NCBI GenBank assembly: GCA_018399715.1
Contig: JAGYNR010000011.1
Location: 1 to 39,823, forward strand
DNA length: 39,823 nucleotides
Source: Desulfobacterales bacterium
GTDB lineage: Bacteria > Desulfobacterota > Desulfobacteria > Desulfobacterales > SKZT01
Direction: 5' to 3'
Shown here: piece after piece, positions 17,460 to 25,419 of the stretch
Position numbering within the stretch: position 1 is the first letter of the stretch
Layout: each line of letters begins with the position of its first letter
Translations under genes and position numbers: made by a program
Notes under the pieces: generated by a model
Databases searched by the model: none
What the model saw: only the letters and a program-made list of their open reading frames with translations
What the model was told of the DNA's origin: nothing

Positions 17460-18207
17460 CTGTGATCCAGCTTTTTTTAACCACCTTTAATCGTCCTTCA
17501 GCAAAAAGCCGGATGCATTCGGGGTAAAGCTGCCATTCAAGATTCAGCCCTTTTTTTTTAACCGTTTCGAGGGTGTCATGGGGTAAAATCTGAAAAGATT
17601 TCTGAGCAATAATCGGACCGGTATCCTCACCATAATTTACAAAGTGTACCGTACACCCTCCAACCTTGCATCCATAACGAAATGTATCCCCATAACCATC
17701 CACACCCGGAAATGCCGGAAGCAACGCAGGGTGAATATTCATAACTTTGGGGTGCTCATAGTCTGTATTGACCCGGTCGATAAAATACGGAGTTAGCTTT
17801 CTCATAAATCCGGCCAGAACCAGCAAATCAAATTGAAATCGGGATATTTCCCTCAAAAGCATATCCTCTGCAATAACCCGGGATTTTATAAATCGTTTCA
17901 CCTTTTCCGTATTTTCATCATTTACAAAAACCTTCTGTTTCGATAATGTTTCTTTAAGGTTAAAATCTTCGGGAAGCCTGAATTTCTGGGATTGTGTTTT
18001 GTATCGACGGATAATGCCGGCATAATCCACAAAAAAAGTTCGCAGATTATAATTTTGTGCCCTTTGTAAACCTTTTGCATCAATTCTGTCTGATCCTACA
18101 AAGGCCATCTGACAGGGAATTTGATTATTTTCGCAGGCATCCATGATAGCTTGAAGGTTTGTACCACTACCTGAAATCAATGCACCGACCCGGATTTTTT
18201 TTTCCAT
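17413..18207 (-). CDS. purN: Phosphoribosylglycinamide formyltransferase-like protein with insertion
   Basis: A formyltransferase of PurN type, transferring a formyl group from 10-formyltetrahydrofolate to GAR in purine synthesis. Visible motifs are ISGSGTNLQAIMDA at the start, LVLAGFMRKLTPYFIDRV, the catalytic N and H in KVMNIHPALLPAFPG, and the catalytic D in GEDTGPIIAQ. I use the ATG at 18207, which begins the domain, rather than a GTG 30 bases earlier. At 264 aa it is about 50 residues longer than usual PurN. The extra segment lies between the substrate-binding N-terminal half and the LAGFMR strand and is charged (around residues 65-115). It is a probable PurN, but a specialised relative is possible. 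Confidence 0.8.
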   Translation of the reverse strand: MEKKIRVGALISGSGTNLQAIMDACENNQIPCQMAFVGSDRIDAKGLQRAQNYNLRTFFVDYAGIIRRYKTQSQKFRLPEDFNLKETLSKQKVFVNDENTEKVKRFIKSRVIAEDMLLREISRFQFDLLVLAGFMRKLTPYFIDRVNTDYEHPKVMNIHPALLPAFPGVDGYGDTFRYGCKVGGCTVHFVNYGEDTGPIIAQKSFQILPHDTLETVKKKGLNLEWQLYPECIRLFAEGRLKVVKKSWITDGQLVSRRIVNILSA

Positions 18208-18291
18208 TTTTTTCTTATCTTCAATAATCACCACCACTACAAGGGCGCAGTTTAATGAAATTATCGGACTACATGATCTGCCGTATTATTT

Positions 18292-18434
18292 TGTGCCTGA
18301 ACGAAAACTGTCTTTTTCGCCAATATCTGCGTCAGACTCAAATTTTAATCCTCGAAATACTTAATGTATGACTGTGGTTAAAATTTTCGTCTTCCTTGAT
18401 CTTAACGAAAAATCCTGGTTTTCGTTCAGGCACT
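18292..18434. mobile_element. MITE-like 143-bp repeat, copy B
   Basis: This full-length copy has the same orientation as copy A and differs from it at about a dozen positions. It is flanked by ATTT (18288-18291) and GTTT (18435-18438), a 3-of-4 match to a target duplication. Its right end runs into tatC: the tatC stop codon and last two sense codons are element sequence. It separates tatC from the downstream purN-like gene on the minus strand. Confidence 0.8.
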
Positions 18435-19181
18435 GTTTTCCTCTTTCAACGGTTTGCGTTTGAAAATTTTAGCCCCCACGATACTGATTTCGTAAAGAAT
18501 CATCAACGGCAATGCCATCAGAGCCTGCGTGACAACATCGGGCGGCGTTAAAATCGCGGCTCCGATAAAAAACAGTAAAAGCGCATACTTACGGTTCTTT
18601 TTCAAAAATTCAACTGAGACCAGACCGAGCCGTGAAAAGAGAGTGATGATCAGCGGCAGCTCAAAAACAACACCGAAAGCGATCAGCAATTTTGACGCAA
18701 AGCTGAAATATTCTTTCATGGAAGGAAGCGGCTTCAAATATTCTGTAGCAAACCCCAGAAAAAACTCGAACCCGTAGGGAAACACCATAAAATAACCGAA
18801 CAGTGCGCCGCCAATAAAAAAGAATGAACACAGCAACACCACCGGTAATAATAATTTTTTCTCTTTTTGATACAATCCGGGAGCAACAAACCGCCAGAAT
18901 TCATACAAAATCACAGGAGCAGACAGCATTATTCCGGACAGCAGAGCACATTTCAAATAAACAAAAAATGCTTCGGGGAGATTGGTAAATATCAGTTGGT
19001 CATCTTCACCCATGACATCCGTCAGTGGCTTGATCAGGATTTCAAACAACCGTTCTTTAAAAAAATATGAGACCACAAATCCGACTCCCACGGCGATGAA
19101 GCAGACAATCAGACGTGTTCGAAGTTCTTCCAGATGAACAGTAAAGGGCGCTTTTTCATCTTCATTCATTTTTGACAACAT
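18426..19181 (-). CDS. tatC: Sec-independent protein translocase TatC
   Basis: A 251-aa protein with six membrane segments. Family landmarks are [12 protein letters not shown] at the start and the segment [20 protein letters not shown] near residues 85-104, which carries the conserved proline and glutamate of the signal-peptide-binding site. TatC recognises twin-arginine signal peptides and, with TatA/TatB, exports folded cofactor proteins. Its ATG lies inside the 3' end of the preceding tatB gene (20-base overlap). The last two sense codons and the stop lie in a MITE-like element, so the native C-terminus may have been replaced. The tail ([11 protein letters not shown]) is cytoplasmic and the change is probably harmless. 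Confidence 0.95.
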   Translation of the reverse strand: MLSKMNEDEKAPFTVHLEELRTRLIVCFIAVGVGFVVSYFFKERLFEILIKPLTDVMGEDDQLIFTNLPEAFFVYLKCALLSGIMLSAPVILYEFWRFVAPGLYQKEKKLLLPVVLLCSFFFIGGALFGYFMVFPYGFEFFLGFATEYLKPLPSMKEYFSFASKLLIAFGVVFELPLIITLFSRLGLVSVEFLKKNRKYALLLFFIGAAILTPPDVVTQALMALPLMILYEISIVGAKIFKRKPLKEENSA

Positions 19182-19635
19182 CCTGACGGTTGGAATTTAT
19201 GTCATGATCGGAATTGTCGGCTACACGAGATGTTTTTTTGTCATCGGTTATCATATTGGATTTATGATGCTGATGCGGATCGATACAGCTTCTCATATTT
19301 GTGTAATGTTGTTTTTCCTCCGCTTTTTCAATTACTTCAGAATCAGGCGTGTTTTGACTTTCTATCGGGTTATCTGTTTTTTTCTCCTGCTGAATCTTTT
19401 TTTCACCTTGATTGGTGTTTCTTTTAAAATCCTGATTTAATTGATTGAAGGAATCTTTAACATCTGACAACTGCTGGTCAATCTCCATGGATTCCTTAAG
19501 TTCGGAAGTCGCTTTTTTAAACTCACCCATGGCCTTGCCAAGCGATCTGGCGATATCGGGAAGTTTTTTGGGCCCAATGACAATCAGTGCTATCGCCAGA
19601 ATTAAAAGCAACTCAGGCATTCCTATACCGAACAT
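19162..19635 (-). CDS. tatB: Twin-arginine translocase subunit TatB/TatA family
   Basis: A 157-aa protein with one N-terminal membrane helix (about residues 5-21), the hinge [15 protein letters not shown], an amphipathic helix ([14 protein letters not shown]) and a long polar, charged C-terminal tail. The start [20 protein letters not shown], with E8 in the membrane helix, and the length over 140 aa point to TatB. In organisms with a single TatA/B-type protein the same gene can serve both roles. It overlaps tatC by 20 bases, so the two are translationally linked. No second tatA is in the window. The tail is rich in D, H, N and K and carries no recognisable domain. Confidence 0.9.
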   Translation of the reverse strand: MFGIGMPELLLILAIALIVIGPKKLPDIARSLGKAMGEFKKATSELKESMEIDQQLSDVKDSFNQLNQDFKRNTNQGEKKIQQEKKTDNPIESQNTPDSEVIEKAEEKQHYTNMRSCIDPHQHHKSNMITDDKKTSRVADNSDHDINSNRQDVVKNE

Positions 19636-19785
19636 GACATATAGCTCCTTGCCGGAAATTTATACAGCTCTTCAAGATTTATCAGAAAACTACAAAAATT
19701 ATCCGGTTTTTAGCTGTTTATTACTTAGTTTACTCAAGGCATCCCAATTTTATAAATGTTATTTAGTGTCCAGTCGAAAACCGAC

Positions 19786-21069
19786 TTAACCTCTTTCATC
19801 AAGAGGTATATATCTGGAAACTTGTTGGCCCTGATAAATCTGCCTCGGTCGTGCAATTCTCCAGTCGGGATCATCCACACTTTCTTTCCATTGAGCGATC
19901 CATCCGGGAAGTCTTCCGATGGCAAACATGACTGTAAACATGTTGGTCGGAATTCCCATTGCCCTCAGAACGATGCCACTGTAAAAGTCAACGTTAGGAT
20001 AAAGATTACGTTCCAAAAAGTAGTCATCATTGACAGCCGCCTCTTCCAATTCCATAGCGATATCGAGAAGCGGATCCTCGATTTTAAACTTGTTAAGAAC
20101 CCGGTGACACATTTTTTTCATTATTTTCGCTCTTGGATCATAAGTTTTATATACCCGATGTCCGAATCCCATTAAGCGAAAAGGATCATTCTTATCTTTA
20201 GCTCTTTCAATGATTTTTTTAACATTTTCGCCGCCCTGGTGAATCATCTTCAGCATTTCGATCACTTTTTGGTTAGCACCGCCATGCAGTGGCCCCCATA
20301 ACGCTGCAATTCCAGCCGAAATCGAAGCATATAAATTTACCCGACCACTTCCTACAACGCGCACGGCAGAAGTCGAACAGTTCTGCTCATGATCCGCATG
20401 CAAAATCCAGAGGACACTTAAAGCATTGACAACATCCTCATCGATTTCATATGGTCTCACAGGCGTATCAAACATCATGTTCAAAAAATTTCCACAATAG
20501 GACAGATCCGGCCTAGGATAAACAACTTTGTGTCCTCTGGATATTTTATAAGACATGGCTGCCATGGTACGAATTTTTGACAGTAATCGGGTGACAGTGA
20601 TATTGATTTCTTCTTCAATCATCTGCAAAACCGGATAGAAACTTCTTAACGCATTTACCATTGAAGAAAGTATTCCCATCGGATGAGACGCACGGGGAAA
20701 ATTCTGATAAAAAATCTGCATATCTTCATGGACCAGTGAATGATCATTCAGAAGAACTGAAAAACGATTCAGCTGTGCTCTGGTTGGAAGGACGCCGTTT
20801 ATCAGCAGAAAAGCGGTTTCCTTAAAAGTGGAATGCTCGGCAAGGTCCTCCACCGGGATTCCCCGGTAACGGAGAATCCCCTTTTCGCCATCCATAAAAG
20901 TAATTTTGCTTTCACAACTGCCCGTATTTCCAAAACCGGGATCGAGCGTAATATATCCTGTTTTCTGACGAAGCGTGGTAATATCGATACCCCTTTCCCC
21001 TTCGGTGCCGATAACAACCGGGAATTCATATTCTTTTCCTTCAATTATCATTTTAACATACTCTGTCAT
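19786..21069 (-). CDS. gltA: Citrate synthase, type I-like
   Basis: A 427-aa citrate synthase, the same length as E. coli GltA. It condenses oxaloacetate and acetyl-CoA, the entry step of the citric acid cycle. The conserved active-site segments are ADHEQNCSTSAVRVVGSGR (H227), WGPLHGGANQKV (H262), GFGHRVYKTYDPRAK (H304) and YPNVDFYSGIV (D361). The N-terminal domain (about residues 1-50) typical of the NADH-sensitive hexameric Gram-negative type is present. A strong ribosome site, AAGGGGAGGA on the minus strand, precedes the ATG. It is monocistronic, with a non-coding stretch on each side. Confidence 0.96.
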   Translation of the reverse strand: MTEYVKMIIEGKEYEFPVVIGTEGERGIDITTLRQKTGYITLDPGFGNTGSCESKITFMDGEKGILRYRGIPVEDLAEHSTFKETAFLLINGVLPTRAQLNRFSVLLNDHSLVHEDMQIFYQNFPRASHPMGILSSMVNALRSFYPVLQMIEEEINITVTRLLSKIRTMAAMSYKISRGHKVVYPRPDLSYCGNFLNMMFDTPVRPYEIDEDVVNALSVLWILHADHEQNCSTSAVRVVGSGRVNLYASISAGIAALWGPLHGGANQKVIEMLKMIHQGGENVKKIIERAKDKNDPFRLMGFGHRVYKTYDPRAKIMKKMCHRVLNKFKIEDPLLDIAMELEEAAVNDDYFLERNLYPNVDFYSGIVLRAMGIPTNMFTVMFAIGRLPGWIAQWKESVDDPDWRIARPRQIYQGQQVSRYIPLDERG

Positions 21070-21197
21070 GATTCCTCCCCTTATGAGTTGACTTTCCGGA
21101 CAGGCGATAGAAACTATACTTCTTTGATGACACCGGGAAAATTACGCCTCGTTCATTAAAAGTTGATAGTTGCTCTGTTTCTTAAGACAAATTATTT

Positions 21198-21226
21198 TAA
21201 TTACAATAAAAATTTTTTGCCGTCAA
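21198..21226 (-). promoter_or_regulatory. Candidate gltA promoter
   Basis: On the minus strand TTGACG (21221-21226), a 17-base spacer and TAATTA (21198-21203) form a plausible sigma-70 promoter about 130 bases before the gltA start. The -10 match is only moderate. Confidence 0.4.
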
Positions 21227-21345
21227 GTAAGAGATAAATATATCCAGCAATTCTAATTATGACAATTCCCAAAAGTATCTTTTAAGGCTTTCATATCGAA
21301 AACACGAAAACGAAAAACAAGATTGCAAAAATGCTGCTGCGAAGT

Positions 21346-21379
21346 GTTTGTTTAAAAATATGGCCTTTTTTAAACAAAC
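21346..21379. repeat. Perfect 13-bp inverted repeat (hairpin)
   Basis: GTTTGTTTAAAAA (21346-21358) is exactly complementary to TTTTTAAACAAAC (21367-21379) across an 8-base loop. It lies between divergent genes, where no terminator is needed, so its role is unclear. It may be a relic of an element or protect a short transcript. Confidence 0.45.
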
Positions 21380-21442
21380 TCACCGCCAAGATACGATTTA
21401 TTCCTTCCCCGTTGATGGACTGAAAATCAAGAGGGAGGGAGT

Positions 21443-21475
21443 ATGCTGATTATAACCAGAATCGTTTTAATATGA
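21443..21475 (+). pseudogene. Possible 5' remnant of csrA or tiny leader frame
   Basis: A reading frame of ten codons (MLIITRIVLI) starts at an ATG preceded by a strong GAGGGAGGGAG ribosome site and stops at the base before the short MITE derivative. Its first residues resemble the universal CsrA start (MLILTR). The strong ribosome site with almost no gene behind it suggests a truncated gene, but the match is only six to eight residues long. A leader peptide is the alternative. Confidence 0.25.
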
Positions 21476-21514
21476 AGTGTCTGAACGAAAACTATGATTT
21501 TTCGTTCAGGCACT
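21476..21514. mobile_element. Short (39-bp) deletion derivative of the MITE
   Basis: The ends match those of the 143-bp element, but the middle is missing. AGTGTCTGAACGAAAA and TTTTCGTTCAGGCACT form a 16-position stem with one non-Watson-Crick pair and a 7-base loop. It is flanked by ATGA and ATGT, a 3-of-4 match to a 4-bp target duplication. It begins directly after the TGA of the tiny frame at 21443. Confidence 0.65.
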
Positions 21515-21600
21515 ATGTAGCAAGCTGAGAGGATTCTATCAATTTGTTTATCTCATTCAACCATAACCTTTTCTAAATTTTCCATTTCAAAATTGATTAT

Positions 21601-21619
21601 TATACCATATTCTGGTATA
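21601..21619. promoter_or_regulatory. Palindromic operator of the higBA operon
   Basis: TATACCA and TGGTATA form a perfect 7-bp inverted repeat with a 5-base spacer, ending 27 bases before the higB start codon. This is the expected place and form of a HigA binding site for autorepression. TATAAA at 21625-21630, just after it, could be the -10 box. Confidence 0.6.
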
Positions 21620-21646
21620 TCTCGTATAAATATCATAGGATTCTAA

Positions 21647-21943
21647 ATGGCAATTCAAAATTTTAAAAACAAGGGAACCAAGGACATAAACTATGGGAGG
21701 ACAACCAAAGAGGCATTTCGAGTCCTTCCCAAGGAGTTACATCGGAGAGCCCAGATAAAACTCGCCCGTTTGGGAGCTGTCATATCGATGCAAGATTTAC
21801 AAGAAATACGTGGGAATCGATTTGAAAAACTGGCAGGTAATCGAAAAGGCCAATACAGTATTCGGATAAATGACCAATATCGATTTTGTTTCAAATGGGA
21901 AAGAGGAAACGCAATTGATGTTGAGATTGTCGATTATCATTAA
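21647..21943 (+). CDS. higB: Type II toxin HigB (RelE/ParE superfamily)
   Basis: A 98-aa RelE-fold toxin. HigB proteins cut mRNA on the ribosome. The C-terminal signature GNRKGQYSIRINDQYRFCFKW, ending in VEIVDYH, is characteristic of the HigB/plasmid-maintenance killer family, with the conserved arginine and tyrosine positions present. The N-terminus carries a short extension rich in K and R. The toxin gene comes first and the antitoxin gene follows 15 bases later, the reverse of most type II pairs and typical of higBA. A palindrome before the start suggests autorepression. All key parts look intact, so it is probably active. Confidence 0.9.
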   Translation: MAIQNFKNKGTKDINYGRTTKEAFRVLPKELHRRAQIKLARLGAVISMQDLQEIRGNRFEKLAGNRKGQYSIRINDQYRFCFKWERGNAIDVEIVDYH

Positions 21944-21958
21944 TGAAGGAGCCTTAAA

Positions 21959-22243
21959 ATGAATGAAACACATTATACCCCGGTGCATCCCGGTGAAGTG
22001 TTGAAGGATGAGCTTGATGAAGTGAGGCTAACCCAATCTGCCCTTGCAAAGCATATTGGAGTCTTACCGAAAACAATCAATGAAATATGTCGCGGCAAGA
22101 GAGGTATTAGTGTGGAAATGGCTATGAAGCTTTCAAAGGCTCTAGGTGGAAGCCCGCAATTTTGGTTAAACTTACAAAATAACTGGGAGATAAGCCAATT
22201 GGATGAATCTGTTTTTGAAGGTATTGAACACGTTTCCGCATGA
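21959..22243 (+). CDS. higA: HigA-type antitoxin (XRE-family helix-turn-helix)
   Basis: A 94-aa antitoxin of the HigA/VapI family. It begins HYTPVHPGEVLKDELDEVRL (near residues 4-23), the family hallmark. A helix-turn-helix (about residues 24-60, LTQSALAKHIGVLPKTINEI) follows, then the conserved KLSKALGGSPQFWLNLQNNW. HigA binds and neutralises HigB and represses the shared promoter, probably at the palindrome 21601-21619. A GGAG ribosome site lies before the ATG. Full length for the family. Confidence 0.93.
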   Translation: MNETHYTPVHPGEVLKDELDEVRLTQSALAKHIGVLPKTINEICRGKRGISVEMAMKLSKALGGSPQFWLNLQNNWEISQLDESVFEGIEHVSA

Positions 22244-22375
22244 TCGAAATATAATCATTGGGTCAACAGGCGCGGAAAAACATGTAATCAATAATCATCG
22301 GAATTAACTCAGAGTATACTATATTTGACATTTTCGGGAAAATATGCCGGTTATAACGAATTTGGGAAAAAACTC

Positions 22376-22503
22376 GTAGGTTGGGTTGAGCGGTATTTTC
22401 TGTTGAGTTTCGCTTACGGGGTATCATAACACTTACCTTTTTAATTAGTTTAAAAAAATGATGCAGCGAAACCCAACAATTTTAAACGATCAACCCAACC
22501 TAC
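22376..22503. repeat. Nested inverted-repeat intergenic element
   Basis: GTAGGTTGGGTTGA (22376-22389) pairs exactly with TCAACCCAACCTAC (22490-22503). Inside it, TGTTGAGTTTCGCT (22401-22414) pairs with AGCGAAACCCAACA (22465-22478) with one mismatch. Sequences with GGTTGGGTT and GAAACCCAAC arms are common dispersed intergenic repeats in many bacteria. It has no coding capacity and is probably a MITE- or REP-type element, unrelated to the 143-bp family. Confidence 0.65.
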
Positions 22504-22567
22504 ATTCTAAATTTTACATTCTACATTTAGGCTGATCCCCCAAATTTGTTATAATAATGCTTTGAAG

Positions 22568-22596
22568 TTGACTTTTTATCAGATAACCGTTAATAA
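22568..22596 (+). promoter_or_regulatory. Promoter of the unknown gene at 22650
   Basis: TTGACT (22568-22573), a 17-base spacer and TAATAA (22591-22596) make a good sigma-70 promoter about 50 bases before the start codon. AAGGAG at 22638-22643 is the ribosome site. Confidence 0.6.
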
Positions 22597-22649
22597 ATGT
22601 AAATAAAGACGGTTGGAATGGGAAAGAACCTAATATTAAGGAGAAGCCC

Positions 22650-23447
22650 ATGTCATTTAAGGAAAATCTTTTAAAGAAAATCAAAATTGACCAGTTATCA
22701 GTTCAGGTGGCCGACAGCTTGGGGCCTTCGGAAAGTGGTCGTAAACTGGATAAAGAGTCCATGCGAAATCTTCTGAAAATGGCTCCTTACAACGTACGCC
22801 GGGAAAGAGATCTGGAGTTGTATATCAAGAAAAATGGGGAATCCAATAAGCAACAAATCCTTGTGCTTGACAACGATCTTACCATTTACACGACAACTGT
22901 TTCCGATGTGGCTCTGCGTAAAAGCCCTACGGTTAAAGAGATGATCAATATCCGCAATGCAATTAAAATTCTTAACGATTCCGATGTCGTTAAAAGCAAG
23001 AAAGAAACTTCACTTCATACCATTCAAAAAGAATGTATCGAACAGCTTGACCTGGATTACTCGGAATACGATATCGAAAAGATACAAAAAGACGGACAAC
23101 AGGCGCTGGAAATCGGCGACAGCAATGGGGTCATGGAAACACTGACATTATTTCAGGAGCTATTGAATCTTTCTTTGGCCCCGAAAGCTTTCAAAATTGC
23201 CGGTATTGAAATGATCGGAAAACTTAGCGAAGGAAAAGTAGATGAATTGTATTTCGGGCCTTTTATTCTTTATAATAGTCATAATAATGAGATAAAATTA
23301 ATCTTAAAAAAGATTGGCAGCCGCGATAAAGTAGGTATCGATTATATCCATCAGGTGGTAAACGGGCAAGAAAAACCTGATATGGAGGGATATAAGGTAT
23401 TTGAATTTTTAAAAGACAGCGTTATGGGACGAAATGAGCTTTCCTAG
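22650..23447 (+). CDS. Unknown soluble protein, 265 aa
   Basis: I do not recognise a family with certainty. The protein has no signal peptide or membrane segment. It opens with a basic helical region (MSFKENLLKKIKIDQLSVQV), has mixed alpha/beta character in the middle (QQILVLDNDLTIYTTTVSDV near residue 70), a helical part (about 115-190) and a beta-rich end (VDELYFGPFILYNSHNNEIK near 210). It has its own convincing promoter and a strong ribosome site at 6-base spacing, so it is surely expressed. Its last 4 bases overlap the end of the convergent phoR gene, with no terminator between them. Confidence 0.8.
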   Translation: MSFKENLLKKIKIDQLSVQVADSLGPSESGRKLDKESMRNLLKMAPYNVRRERDLELYIKKNGESNKQQILVLDNDLTIYTTTVSDVALRKSPTVKEMINIRNAIKILNDSDVVKSKKETSLHTIQKECIEQLDLDYSEYDIEKIQKDGQQALEIGDSNGVMETLTLFQELLNLSLAPKAFKIAGIEMIGKLSEGKVDELYFGPFILYNSHNNEIKLILKKIGSRDKVGIDYIHQVVNGQEKPDMEGYKVFEFLKDSVMGRNELS

Positions 23448-25240
23448 GACCGCTGTTGTTTTACGGGAAAATAAATGGAAAAAACACTGCCTCCGGCAAG
23501 CTCGCTTTGAACGGAAATTTTTCCACCGTGAGCCCGAACAATATGCTTTACAATCGCTAAACCCAACCCGGTTCCGCCTAGCTTTCGGCTTCTGGCTTTG
23601 TCAACCCTGTAAAAGCGCTCAAAAAGTCTGGGAAGATGTTCTTTGGCGATTCCTATCCCGTGATCCCGGATGCGAATTAACGCATTGTTATTCTCTTTCA
23701 AGATTTCTATATCAACAGTACTGTCCGAATGGCTATATTTTATAGCGTTATCCAGAAGATTTACAATGGCCTGCTCCATCAGATGTGGATCTAAATCCGC
23801 ACTAAAACCTTTTTCACATCGAAAATTGAACCTGATATTTTTTTCAGCAGCCGTTGCCTGAACTACCTGCATAGCGGTTTTAATAACATCTGTCACCGGC
23901 ATGGACATTACGGTGATCGCTTGTTTTTCCCCCTCCTGTTCAATCCACGACAGATTCAGCAGATCCTCAATAATAGCCGCGAGCCGGTGAACATGCTTAT
24001 CAATAATAGTGAGAAAGCGAGCCGCATTTTCCGGAATGGTGTCCTTATCACTTAACAGGGTTTCCACAAAGCCCTGAATGGCCGTAAGGGGGGTTTTAAT
24101 TTCATGGGAAACATTGGCAACAAAATCTTTTCGCATATTCTCCAAACGCCTTAACCGGGTGACATCATTTAAGACAATTAAAATTCCGATAGGATCTTCC
24201 TTGACATCTAAAAGGGTAGCACTATGGACGTTTAAAATCCGATCCTCCTTTTGATAAAATATGATATCAACATTTAGCATATCACCTTTGGAAAGTGCTT
24301 TTTTGACAAATTTCTGGAGTTCGGGATTGCGAATCACCTCTTGAATACTCCTGCTTTCCATCTCCCAGGGATCTTTATTAAACATCGCTGCCGCCGAATG
24401 ATTAATACTGATAATTTTTTCATCGCGATCCAGAGCAATTATCCCCTCTTTCATACTGCCCAAAACTGCTTCCAGTTCATTTCTATGCCGGATAATTGTC
24501 TTGATACGATCATCGAGGTTGGATGCCATATCGTTTAAGGTAATTGCAAGGCTGGCCAACTCTTCGGTTTTGGGAATGTCTAACCGGTGAGATAACCAAC
24601 CCCTGGCAAACCGTTCTGCTCCCTCTTTCATTTTCTCCAGAGGCCGGCTGATTTTATGACTTACCAGAAGACTTACAACGGCAGCAAAAATGGCAATAAA
24701 CAGTCCGCCGATAAATATTTGATATCGGATCGATTCTAAGCTATGGTCAATAAAAGCCAAGGGAAGTGCTGTTCGAACAATAAATGATGTTGAGACTCCA
24801 TTACGAACAGGAAAGGCCATATACATCATACGTTGTTCTAATGTTGCGCTGTAGCGAACGGACTTACCGATATTGCCCATCCGTGCTCCATGAATTTCCG
24901 GACGCCGAAGATGGTTGTCCATACCTGCAGGCTCTTCCTCGGAATCTCCTACAACAACACCATTGGCAAGGATAACTGTAATACGGGTATCAATACGTTT
25001 ACCGATTTTTTTACACAAAAGATCGACATGTTCCGATCTTTTATCAGGCAGGGCATCGAACATCTCCTTAAAAACAATTGCCTGCGCTTTTAAATCGACC
25101 GCTGTTTGTTGCATAAAAAAATTTTTTAAAGCAGCCGTTGCATACCAGCTCACCGCCAATAATGAAAACAAAATTATGATCATATAGGAGGGATAGAGCT
25201 GCCAAAGCAGCTTTCTTCTTTTTTTCGGTTTATGTTTCAT
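23444..25240 (-). CDS. phoR: Sensor histidine kinase PhoR-like
   Basis: A 598-aa membrane histidine kinase. The order is: first membrane helix (about 17-35), periplasmic sensor region (about 40-172), second membrane helix (about 174-195), HAMP (about 196-248), PAS (about 255-360), HisKA with the phosphorylated H379 in VANVSHEIKTPLTAIQGF, and a HATPase domain with an N box near NLLDNAIKYSHSD and G boxes DHGIGIAKEHL and GGTGLGLAIVKHI. The domain order and its PhoB-type partner support a PhoR-like phosphate or envelope sensor. The extended periplasmic domain means another signal is possible. It follows phoB on the minus strand, with a 143-bp mobile repeat in the gap. Confidence 0.9.
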   Translation of the reverse strand: MKHKPKKRRKLLWQLYPSYMIIILFSLLAVSWYATAALKNFFMQQTAVDLKAQAIVFKEMFDALPDKRSEHVDLLCKKIGKRIDTRITVILANGVVVGDSEEEPAGMDNHLRRPEIHGARMGNIGKSVRYSATLEQRMMYMAFPVRNGVSTSFIVRTALPLAFIDHSLESIRYQIFIGGLFIAIFAAVVSLLVSHKISRPLEKMKEGAERFARGWLSHRLDIPKTEELASLAITLNDMASNLDDRIKTIIRHRNELEAVLGSMKEGIIALDRDEKIISINHSAAAMFNKDPWEMESRSIQEVIRNPELQKFVKKALSKGDMLNVDIIFYQKEDRILNVHSATLLDVKEDPIGILIVLNDVTRLRRLENMRKDFVANVSHEIKTPLTAIQGFVETLLSDKDTIPENAARFLTIIDKHVHRLAAIIEDLLNLSWIEQEGEKQAITVMSMPVTDVIKTAMQVVQATAAEKNIRFNFRCEKGFSADLDPHLMEQAIVNLLDNAIKYSHSDSTVDIEILKENNNALIRIRDHGIGIAKEHLPRLFERFYRVDKARSRKLGGTGLGLAIVKHIVRAHGGKISVQSELAGGSVFSIYFPVKQQRS

Positions 25241-25274
25241 GTCTTTGATTAATTTTAAACTGTTTTTCTTAGTT

Positions 25275-25417
25275 AGTGCCTAAACGAAAACTAGGATTTT
25301 TCGTTAAGATCAAGGAAGACGAAAATTTTAACCACAGACATACATTGAGTATTTCGAGAATTAAAATTTGAGTCTGACGCAGATATTGGCGAAAAAGACA
25401 GTTTTCGTTCGGCCACT
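25275..25417. mobile_element. MITE-like 143-bp repeat, copy D, inside the phoB-phoR operon
   Basis: This full-length copy is inverted relative to copies A and B. It is flanked by AGTT on both sides (25271-25274 and 25418-25421), the clearest 4-bp target duplication in the window together with copy A. It fills most of the gap between the phoB stop (25420) and the phoR start (25240), so any transcript of both genes must read through its hairpins. Confidence 0.82.
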
Positions 25418-25419
25418 AG

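Larger units (their letters stand above)
21070..21646. other. 577-base intergenic region between gltA and higB
   Basis: This divergent region has no gene of normal size. It holds, from left to right, a candidate gltA promoter (21198-21226), a 21-base motif repeated at 38173 (21244-21264), a 13-bp perfect hairpin (21346-21379), a 10-codon reading frame with a strong ribosome site (21443-21475), a short MITE derivative (21476-21514) and the higBA operator (21601-21619). The mixture looks like an accumulation site for small elements. Confidence 0.6.
22244..22649. other. 406-base intergenic region with a nested inverted-repeat element
   Basis: No gene is visible. The region holds the imperfect palindromic element at 22376-22503, followed by short direct repeats of the form TACATTCTA, then the promoter and ribosome site for the gene at 22650. 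I see nothing else that I can name in the first 130 bases after higA. Confidence 0.6.

Noticed and set aside
21244-21264. Sigma-54 promoter in the shared motif upstream of gltA
   Set aside because: It contains TTGCTGG on the minus strand, but the spacing to the GG-like element is about 3 bases too long for a -24/-12 promoter.
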